Below, piece after piece: positions 1 through 4,781 of a DNA stretch of 5,346 bases. The notes beneath the pieces were generated by a model that worked only from the letters and a program-made list of their open reading frames with translations, was not told the DNA's origin and searched no databases. The DNA lies in NCBI GenBank assembly GCA_964230965.1, contig CAXRJA010000008.1, forward strand, positions 1 to 5,346, written 5' to 3'. The stretch is from UBA8290 sp964230965 (lineage in GTDB: Bacteria > Bacillota_I > Bacilli_A > Acholeplasmatales > Acholeplasmataceae). Each line of letters starts with the position of its first letter. The stretch's first letter is position 1. A program made the position numbers and the translations under genes.

Positions 1-47
1 GAGATGTGTTGAGGTGACTGGAGTTCAGACGTGTGCTCTTCCGATCT
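1..47 (+). other. Illumina P7/TruSeq adapter contamination at contig end
   Basis: This stretch is sequencing-library DNA left on the end of the assembly. Bases 14-47 match, base for base from memory, the 34-base Illumina TruSeq read-2 adapter in P7-strand orientation (GTGACTGGAG... to ...CTTCCGATCT). Bases 1-5 (GAGAT) match the last five bases of the P7 flow-cell oligo. Bases 6-13 (GTGTTGAG) sit exactly where the 8-base i7 index belongs. The oligo-index-adapter order and exact lengths make chance resemblance very unlikely. The genomic insert begins at about base 48. Anything translated from this stretch, including a GTG-started peptide MCSSDL at 31-48, is artefact. Confidence 0.97.
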
Positions 48-402
48 CATGCATTTAGTGGATGATAAACTATCTCACATAGATCATATTGAAGATTTTT
101 CTCATAATCAAACACGTTTTGCATGTATTTCCTTACATCCAGAATATCACACCTATAAAAACGCATCTTTACTAATCACACCTTATGTAGATCGACCAGG
201 ATTACTATATGATATTCTTGGTCAATTTCAACAGCATCACATCAACTTATCTGCAATTCTATCAAGACCGAATAAAAAAAGAGATAAGAAATATCATTTC
301 TACATTGAAATTGATATGACATCTTCTACTTTAAATGCGCTCGATACAGTTATAAAACATATGGCATCTAAGTTTGATGTTAAGTTTTTGGGACATTATT
401 AA
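48..402 (+). CDS. pheA: prephenate dehydratase, C-terminal part (5' truncated by contig end)
   Basis: Prephenate dehydratase converts prephenate to phenylpyruvate in cytoplasmic phenylalanine synthesis. Only the last ~117 codons are present: the first complete genomic codon is 49-51, and the natural start lies beyond the contig edge. Numbering from the adapter-derived GTG at 31, the fragment keeps N-Q-T-R-F at residues 26-30. The TRF at 112-120 is the family's conserved catalytic motif at the end of the dehydratase domain. An ACT domain follows from about residue 43 to the end, with D-R-P-G-L-L-Y (54-60), I-N-L (71-73) and S-R-P (78-80); it normally binds phenylalanine for feedback inhibition. 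The usual ESRP signature reads L-S-R-P here, so Glu is replaced by Leu. Whether a chorismate mutase domain is fused at the N-terminus cannot be seen. The gene ends with TAA one base before a hairpin terminator shared with the convergent operon. The ATG codons near base 49 are internal, not the true start. Confidence 0.93.
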
Positions 403-403
403 A

Positions 404-430
404 AAAGCACCTTCTTATTGAAGGTGCTTT
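404..430. terminator. bidirectional intrinsic terminator between convergent genes
   Basis: A perfect 11-bp stem AAAGCACCTTC (404-414) / GAAGGTGCTTT (420-430) encloses a 5-base loop TTATT. Read rightward, it ends pheA and is followed by a T-rich tail (TTTCTTT). Read leftward, it lies 11 bases beyond the stop of the transporter gene and is followed by an uninterrupted run of six T before AATAA, the stronger of the two tails. The position between two convergent stop codons (402 and 442) supports termination in both directions. Confidence 0.9.
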
Positions 431-441
431 CTTTATGAAGA

Positions 442-2022
442 TTATTTTTTTCTCGTCTTAAAAATAAGAAGCGATGCAAAAATGATAACGTAGAGTAGAA
501 TACCTAAAAATGTAATAATATTAAAAAGTGTTTCATTTGCTGTACCATATGTAAAACTTGGAATAAAAAGTAATACAAATAATGGAAGTGCCATGACAAT
601 CGCTGTACCTGAGCCAACAACCATTTCCTCTGCAACAGGTGTTTTCAGTTCTGGGTCGAGTCCTTTAAGTAATGCAAGACCCGTGGAAGCAACCCCAGTT
701 AACATGCCAAATAATCCAATAGAAAATTCATCTTGATAATCTTTATAAATACGTTTTGTCATAAATCTTAAATAAAAGAATGTTGCAGTTCCAGCCAATA
801 TTGCTGTAATAATCAATTGCACACCATATGTTGATAAGAATGCAAGTGTAATCGCAAGTACGGATCCTGTAATCATAATATTAAACGCAAACGATGCAAT
901 ATTCGATAAGACATAATTGTTTGTTAAAAAACGTACATTTTTACCTTTAGATTCTGCTTTATTTAAGATGCTTTTAAAAAGCAATGCATACAAAATCGCA
1001 ATAATGAAATTAAATCCTCTTAATAATCCAAATATCATGGCACCAGCACCACCAATTGAAGCCAGTGCAATATTTAATCCAAAGAGTGTTAAATATACAA
1101 GACCATAAATCACACCGATCACAACAAATTGTTGTGTGAGACCATCAAGTAAACTTATTTCTTTTACAGTGTCAATGGTGACTTGTGCTTGTTGTGGAGT
1201 TTCATCGTACTGTTTTAAATTGTTGAACCCTTTTCTTCTACTGAATATATTAATGATGATAACACCAACGGTACCACCAAAAACAAAACCTAAAAAGGCA
1301 TAAGATGCACCAAGTGTTGTGCCATAACCATTTAAAAATTGATTCCATCCACTACCAATCGACATCGCAAGTCCTGGTCCTTGACCAAATCCTAAGGCAA
1401 CAAGCATCCCTGATCCAATGAATTGATTTGAAAAGAATAGAAACACAAGTAAAATACCAATAACCGCTTGAAGGGCATACGTGGAAGTAATGAGCATCCC
1501 TGTCGACCAGTATTTCCCTCTTTCTTTTTGTTCGGATCGTTTAAGTGCCAATGCTAAAAACCCGATGGCAAGTGCATGATACACGATGGTCTCAATGACA
1601 TTGACATTAAAAAATGTCGTTTCTTTTGAAAGTAACAAGATCACTGTGCCATCTTGTAATTCATAATATGTCTCTATTTCTCTATTAAAATACGCATCTT
1701 GATAAATGTCGCTGAAGCTTCCTAAATCATCTTCATTTGAAAATAGCGCTTCAAAATCTTCTTGGGTGATTGCATTTGAAGAAGATACAGAAACATTGTC
1801 TTCTATGGTGATATATCTCCCTTCAAGGTCAACTTCAACATATACTTCTGAAGAAAATACAGGTGCGAATACTAATGAAATGATGAGACCAAGCATCCCA
1901 CCTAAAAGCGCTGTTGGAATCACGATTTTATTAAGTAGTGGTACTTTTGTTTTTAAAAACTTCCCGATAAATATCAGAGCTGCTATAAGTAAAAAATAAA
2001 TAATTGTTGTCCATTGTTCCAT
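442..2022 (-). CDS. GltS-like sodium/glutamate symporter family membrane protein
   Basis: This 526-residue integral membrane protein has about 12-13 hydrophobic segments, roughly at 5-23, 33-56, 140-160, 174-197, 201-221, 236-259, 296-320, 324-350, 368-394, 400-420, 433-452, 468-490 and 498-521. It resembles the Na+/glutamate symporter family (COG0786, GltS): a start with I-P-T-A-L-L-G-G (35-42), and two Gly-rich, probably re-entrant stretches in the two halves. These are G-F-G-Q-G-P-G-L (211-218) and L-T-G-V-A-S-T-G-L-A (441-450), followed by D-P-E-L-K-T-P (456-462). The substrate is not proven; glutamate or another small anion is a guess. E. coli GltS is about 400 residues, and much of the excess here is a hydrophilic, very acidic loop at about 57-138, predicted to be outside the membrane. 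The ATG at 2022-2020 lies 1 base after the acyltransferase stop, with AAAGGAG at 2036-2030. It is the last gene of the leftward operon. I am sure of the coding region, less sure of the substrate and family. Confidence 0.78.
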   Translation of the reverse strand: MEQWTTIIYFLLIAALIFIGKFLKTKVPLLNKIVIPTALLGGMLGLIISLVFAPVFSSEVYVEVDLEGRYITIEDNVSVSSSNAITQEDFEALFSNEDDLGSFSDIYQDAYFNREIETYYELQDGTVILLLSKETTFFNVNVIETIVYHALAIGFLALALKRSEQKERGKYWSTGMLITSTYALQAVIGILLVFLFFSNQFIGSGMLVALGFGQGPGLAMSIGSGWNQFLNGYGTTLGASYAFLGFVFGGTVGVIIINIFSRRKGFNNLKQYDETPQQAQVTIDTVKEISLLDGLTQQFVVIGVIYGLVYLTLFGLNIALASIGGAGAMIFGLLRGFNFIIAILYALLFKSILNKAESKGKNVRFLTNNYVLSNIASFAFNIMITGSVLAITLAFLSTYGVQLIITAILAGTATFFYLRFMTKRIYKDYQDEFSIGLFGMLTGVASTGLALLKGLDPELKTPVAEEMVVGSGTAIVMALPLFVLLFIPSFTYGTANETLFNIITFLGILLYVIIFASLLIFKTRKK

Positions 2023-2023
2023 G

Positions 2024-3145
2024 TTAATTCTCCTTTATAAATGTGAATGCATTTAATATAATCATTGGATCCTTCAATAAGAAATTATATGTTTTTTCTC
2101 CGTAATCAAAAGATAAGTTGTGTTTTCTTGTAATGACTTCACCATGAATCTTATTAATTTCAAATGTTATGTCAGGCTTTGTTTTTATCTTTAATATTCG
2201 ATCTTCTAAAATAACTTTTCGATAGCCTAAATCTTTTTTCTTTTGCCGTATAACATCCACTTCGTATAATCGTCCTTCAGTTTGAATGGCATCGTTAAGT
2301 CTTTTAGGGAAAATCTTTTTTTGGTCATTTCCCCATTCGACTAGACTCGGATATGGTCCATTGAGTTGAGAGGTTTCATCAAAACTTGCAATCTTACCAC
2401 AGTGTATACAATTTATATGAGCATCTTTACCTTTAAGCGATTGCGTCTTCTTACATTTGGGACAGTAATACAAGTAATGCTCAATACCATTGGCACGACC
2501 TTTGAGTCGGTATCGATATTGGTGAGATGCATTCCATTTAAAATCATTAAATGCAATCGCATTTCTTAATTGCGTTTCGATGTTTTCAACAGAAAGTGAT
2601 GGTAGTGATTCTTTTGAAATCAGTTTATAAAAGTGTGTGTGGAAATGTCCCCTTTTACGATAAAAACCCCATCTAGGATGGGCTAAATAACCCCCGTTGA
2701 TTTTTGCAACAACAATATCAACATTGAGTTTTTTTATAAGTTTTGCTGTAGGTAAATAGTCTGTTTTTGTTTGTTCTCCAAAATAAGATGCGTTCCCTTC
2801 AGGAAAAAGCATCACAGGTCTTTTTTGTTTATGAATCGCATCTAAAATAAGTCGAATCGTCTGCATATCCGATTGACCTTTACGTTTTGAAATCGACGTA
2901 ACGACATGTGTTAACAACCATTTAAATATTGGATTGGTATACAAAAAGGAATTTGCAACTGGATATGGATATCGTTTAATGACCATCCCAACGATTAAGG
3001 GATCGTGTTGCGTTGCATGATTTCCTAAAAGTAAATAGGGGGACTTTGTTTTTGGATCAAAATCATCATAGGTATACTTTAAATCAAACCTATAATGAAA
3101 CATAATTTTTAATCCAATACGTCCTACCTCTTCGAGTAGGCTCAT
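2024..3145 (-). CDS. PlsC-like 1-acylglycerol-3-phosphate acyltransferase with zinc ribbon and C-terminal domain
   Basis: The 373-residue product is a glycerolipid acyltransferase, expected to acylate lysophosphatidate or a related lysolipid at the inner membrane face during phospholipid synthesis. The PlsC domain covers about residues 25-195. Block I is the HX4D catalytic motif, N-H-A-T-Q-H-D, with His43 and Asp48. Block III is F-P-E-G-N-A-S (114-120), which binds the phosphate of the acceptor. The basic K-R-K-G-Q-S stretch at 87-92 sits where block II falls. A four-cysteine zinc ribbon follows: C-P-K-C at 228-231 and C-I-H-C at 246-249. Residues ~285-373 form a separate domain rich in predicted beta strands, with a PH/GRAM-like feel but unassigned. 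Typical PlsC proteins have 200-250 residues, so this is an extended form. There is no clear signal peptide or strong membrane span. The ATG at 3145-3143 has AGGAG at 3155-3151. The gap from the ald stop is 13 bases. The acyltransferase assignment is firm; the exact acceptor lipid is not. Confidence 0.9.
   Translation of the reverse strand: MSLLEEVGRIGLKIMFHYRFDLKYTYDDFDPKTKSPYLLLGNHATQHDPLIVGMVIKRYPYPVANSFLYTNPIFKWLLTHVVTSISKRKGQSDMQTIRLILDAIHKQKRPVMLFPEGNASYFGEQTKTDYLPTAKLIKKLNVDIVVAKINGGYLAHPRWGFYRKRGHFHTHFYKLISKESLPSLSVENIETQLRNAIAFNDFKWNASHQYRYRLKGRANGIEHYLYYCPKCKKTQSLKGKDAHINCIHCGKIASFDETSQLNGPYPSLVEWGNDQKKIFPKRLNDAIQTEGRLYEVDVIRQKKKDLGYRKVILEDRILKIKTKPDITFEINKIHGEVITRKHNLSFDYGEKTYNFLLKDPMIILNAFTFIKEN
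2030..2036 (-). promoter_or_regulatory. ribosome binding site inside the upstream gene
   Basis: AAAGGAG on the minus strand precedes the transporter ATG by 7 bases and fixes that start. It overlaps the last sense codons (Ile-Lys-Glu) of the acyltransferase gene, whose TAA is separated from the ATG by a single base. Ribosomes finishing the acyltransferase therefore end on top of the next initiation site, which suggests translational coupling. Confidence 0.85.
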
Positions 3146-3158
3146 GAATACTCCTGTG

Positions 3159-4268
3159 TTATTTTAATGTTGCAAATGGTGTATATGGTAAATTGAATGC
3201 TTCTGCAACACCTTCGTATGTAATGTGACCTTCATAGGTATTAATGCCTTTATAAATTGGCATAAATTCTGATGCTTTCATAATGCCTTCGTTTGCAATT
3301 TTTAGTCCATATGTTAATGTTGCATGATTGAGTGCATCTGTTGATGTTTGAGGAACTGCTCCAGGCATATTCGCAACACAATAATGAATGATATCATCGA
3401 CAACAAAGATTGGATCGCTATGATAGGTCATCTTGGACACCTCTGTAGATCCACCTTGGTCAATCGCGACATCAACAATCACCGTCCCTTTTTTCATAGA
3501 AGCATAATAACTTCTTCGAATAAGTTTTGGAGCTTTTGCACCTTTCACAAGTACGGAACCAATGACAATATCTGCATGTTCTAAAGCTTCTTTAATATGG
3601 TGTTCATTTGAATATAGCGTCTGTACTTTGTTTCTATAAATTTGATCGAGTTTTTCAAGTTTTCTTATGTCAACATCAATCGCAGTCACGCGTGCACCCA
3701 TACCGACTAACATTTGAATGGCATTCATACCAACCGTACCACAACCAATGACAACAGCTTCTGCTTGTTTAGTTCCTGGCACACCAGAAACTAATATACC
3801 TTTTCCACCTTGAGGTTTTTCTAAATACTTCGCACCTTGTATGGCAGCAAGTCTTCCAGCGACTGCACTCATAGGTTCTAAACATGTAAGTAACCCATTA
3901 GACGTTTCAATCGTTTCATAAGCTATAGATGTGACCCCAGACTTTAATAGTGCTTGTGTTAATGCTTCGTCTGCCGCTAAATGTAAAAAAGTATAAAGTA
4001 AGAGTCCTTTTTTAAAATATTGAAACTCTGAAGGAAGCGGTTCTTTTACTTTTACGATCATGTCAGCATCTTTCCATACATCTTTCGCTTGGTCATATAT
4101 CGTCGCACCAGATATACTATATGCTTCATTTGTAAATCCAGATTCTAATCCTGCATCTTTTTCAACAATAACACGATGTCCTGATTTTACATATTGTAAA
4201 ACAGATGATGGTGTGAGACCAACACGATATTCATGGGTTTTAATTTCTTTGACTGTACCGATAATCAT
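3159..4268 (-). CDS. ald: alanine dehydrogenase
   Basis: This NAD-dependent cytoplasmic enzyme interconverts L-alanine and pyruvate plus ammonium. It allows alanine to be used as a carbon and nitrogen source, or ammonium to be assimilated while NADH is reoxidised. The 369-residue length is standard and the protein appears intact. Substrate and catalytic residues fall at their familiar positions: Arg15 (E-Y-R-V-G-L), Lys75 (K-V-K-E-P-L), His96 (L-H-L-A-A-D) and Asp270 (V-D-V-A-I-D-Q-G-G). The Rossmann nucleotide loop is G-C-G-T-V-G at 175-180, and Asp198 at the end of the next strand (T-A-I-D) favours NAD over NADP. The M-P-G-A-V-P-Q-T-S-T signature is at 301-310. The start overlaps the Nudix stop by four bases (ATGA), and AGGAG at 4278-4274 supports it. 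The active protein is usually a hexamer. The identification is essentially certain; the physiological direction is not shown. Confidence 0.98.
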   Translation of the reverse strand: MIIGTVKEIKTHEYRVGLTPSSVLQYVKSGHRVIVEKDAGLESGFTNEAYSISGATIYDQAKDVWKDADMIVKVKEPLPSEFQYFKKGLLLYTFLHLAADEALTQALLKSGVTSIAYETIETSNGLLTCLEPMSAVAGRLAAIQGAKYLEKPQGGKGILVSGVPGTKQAEAVVIGCGTVGMNAIQMLVGMGARVTAIDVDIRKLEKLDQIYRNKVQTLYSNEHHIKEALEHADIVIGSVLVKGAKAPKLIRRSYYASMKKGTVIVDVAIDQGGSTEVSKMTYHSDPIFVVDDIIHYCVANMPGAVPQTSTDALNHATLTYGLKIANEGIMKASEFMPIYKGINTYEGHITYEGVAEAFNLPYTPFATLK

Positions 4269-4672
4269 AGTTTCTCCTCGATGATTGAATGATAATACAT
4301 AAGAATGTCTTTATCTCTTTGATAGGTTAGTTTCGTTAAAGCTTCTTCATAACTCAAAAACATTGCATCATATAATTCTTCTTTTTGAAATTTAAGGGTA
4401 TCATTATACGTTTTTGATAACATATAAATCACTTCTTTTTCGATGGACGTTTTTACGATGTAATGGTTATACATGGGATAGCCTAAAATCGTAATATCAA
4501 CCCCAACTTCTTCATAACATTCACGTTTGATGGTTTCTTCAATGGACTCACCTTTTTCTACGTGCCCTTTTGGAAACCCAAAATGATTTCCATGAATTTG
4601 ATGAATAATTACATATTGTATTGTTTCTTTATAAAGGCGATAAATTACCGATCCTGCTGAAATTTCTTTCAT
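4265..4672 (-). CDS. Nudix hydrolase, Ap4A-hydrolase-like
   Basis: This small 135-residue soluble cytoplasmic enzyme hydrolyses a nucleoside diphosphate linked to another group. The Nudix box GX5EX7REUXEEXGU is complete at residues 36-58: Gly36, Glu42, Arg50-Glu51, Glu54-Glu55, Gly57, Val58. It includes the glutamates that bind the catalytic divalent metal. The sequence F-P-K-G-H-V-E-K-G-E before the helix and the A-G-S-V-I start near residue 6 resemble bacterial diadenosine tetraphosphate hydrolases, as does a C-terminal L-T-Y-Q-R-D-K-D-I-L stretch. Substrate prediction from sequence is unreliable in this superfamily, so Ap4A is only a suggestion. The ATG at 4672-4670 is preceded by GAGG at 4681-4678 with 5-base spacing. 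It is the first gene of the leftward operon and overlaps ald by four bases. It is head-to-head with glgA across 109 bases. Confidence 0.92.
   Translation of the reverse strand: MKEISAGSVIYRLYKETIQYVIIHQIHGNHFGFPKGHVEKGESIEETIKRECYEEVGVDITILGYPMYNHYIVKTSIEKEVIYMLSKTYNDTLKFQKEELYDAMFLSYEEALTKLTYQRDKDILMYYHSIIEEKL
4274..4278 (-). promoter_or_regulatory. ald ribosome binding site within the Nudix gene, with ATGA stop-start overlap
   Basis: AGGAG on the minus strand lies five bases before the ald ATG, inside the final Glu-Glu-Lys-Leu codons of the Nudix gene. The Nudix TGA (4267-4265) and the ald ATG (4268-4266) share bases as ATGA. This arrangement typically gives translational coupling by terminating and re-initiating ribosomes, and it also supports TGA being read as stop in this organism. 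Confidence 0.88.
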
Positions 4673-4687
4673 AATTTCCTCATGGTT

Positions 4688-4696
4688 ATTATATCA
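4688..4696 (-). promoter_or_regulatory. extended -10 promoter for the leftward Nudix-ald-acyltransferase-transporter operon
   Basis: The minus strand reads TGATATAAT: a perfect TATAAT at 4693-4688 with a TG dinucleotide one base upstream, an extended -10 element. No good -35 hexamer lies 16-19 bases upstream; the best is a weak TTCATA (4719-4714) at 20-base spacing. The expected start of transcription is near G4681, leaving a leader of only about nine bases (GAGGAAATT) before the Nudix ATG. The sequence elements are seen directly; the start site is inferred. Confidence 0.65.
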
Positions 4697-4699
4697 CAC

Positions 4700-4718
4700 T
4701 CATATTAAAAAAATATGA
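4700..4718. repeat. 19-base palindrome, possible operator
   Basis: Inverted 7-base arms TCATATT (4700-4706) and AATATGA (4712-4718) flank a central AAAAA. The palindrome falls immediately upstream of the leftward extended -10 and about 12 bases upstream of the proposed -35 of the rightward glgA promoter, where a repressor or activator dimer could affect one or both. The arms are AT-only apart from one C/G pair, so chance is possible in such AT-rich DNA, and no T run follows to make it a terminator. Confidence 0.35.
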
Positions 4719-4729
4719 AGAAATTGACA

Positions 4730-4759
4730 TTGAAACCATCTCATAAACCATGTTATAAT
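4730..4759 (+). promoter_or_regulatory. sigma-70-type promoter for glgA
   Basis: TTGAAA (4730-4735) and a perfect TATAAT (4754-4759) are separated by 18 bases, and TG at 4751-4752 makes the -10 an extended one (TGTTATAAT). Transcription would begin around 4764-4767, giving a leader of about 16 bases that contains GAGG at 4770-4773, eight bases before the glgA ATG. This is the strongest promoter-like sequence in the window. Confidence 0.78.
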
Positions 4760-4781
4760 AAAAGAAAACGAGGCAAATTTC

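Noticed and set aside
31..48. GTG at 31 as the start of the prephenate dehydratase gene
   Set aside because: The codon lies in the Illumina adapter and there is no room for the rest of the dehydratase domain; the gene is truncated at the contig edge.
917..1108. Open frame of 63 codons on the plus strand
   Set aside because: It lies wholly opposite the well-supported transporter gene, has no ribosome site or recognisable protein features, and is a shadow frame.
1706..1999. Open frame of 97 codons on the plus strand
   Set aside because: It is antisense to the transporter's N-terminal region. Its Ser/Thr-rich composition is what the complement of an acidic and hydrophobic coding strand gives.
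2366..2569. Open frame of 67 codons on the plus strand
   Set aside because: It is antisense to the zinc-ribbon part of the acyltransferase and has no independent support.
3348..3584. Open frame of 78 codons on the plus strand
   Set aside because: It is antisense to the conserved C-terminal half of alanine dehydrogenase, and the composition is not protein-like.
4265..4267. UGA read as Trp (mycoplasma code)
   Set aside because: This TGA ends a Nudix protein of normal length and forms an ATGA overlap with a well-supported ald start, and the Trp codons checked in the window are all TGG.
4060..4284. Open frame of 74 codons on the plus strand
   Set aside because: It is antisense to the start of ald and the end of the Nudix gene, with no ribosome site.
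4700..4718. Palindrome as an intrinsic terminator
   Set aside because: The arms are almost entirely A/T with one G/C pair and there is no following T run in either direction, so the hairpin would be too weak.
4724..4729. Perfect TTGACA as the -35 box of the glgA promoter
   Set aside because: It is 24 bases from the TATAAT, too far for sigma-70-type recognition, and no other -10 lies at a suitable distance. TTGAAA at 4730-4735 with 18-base spacing fits better.
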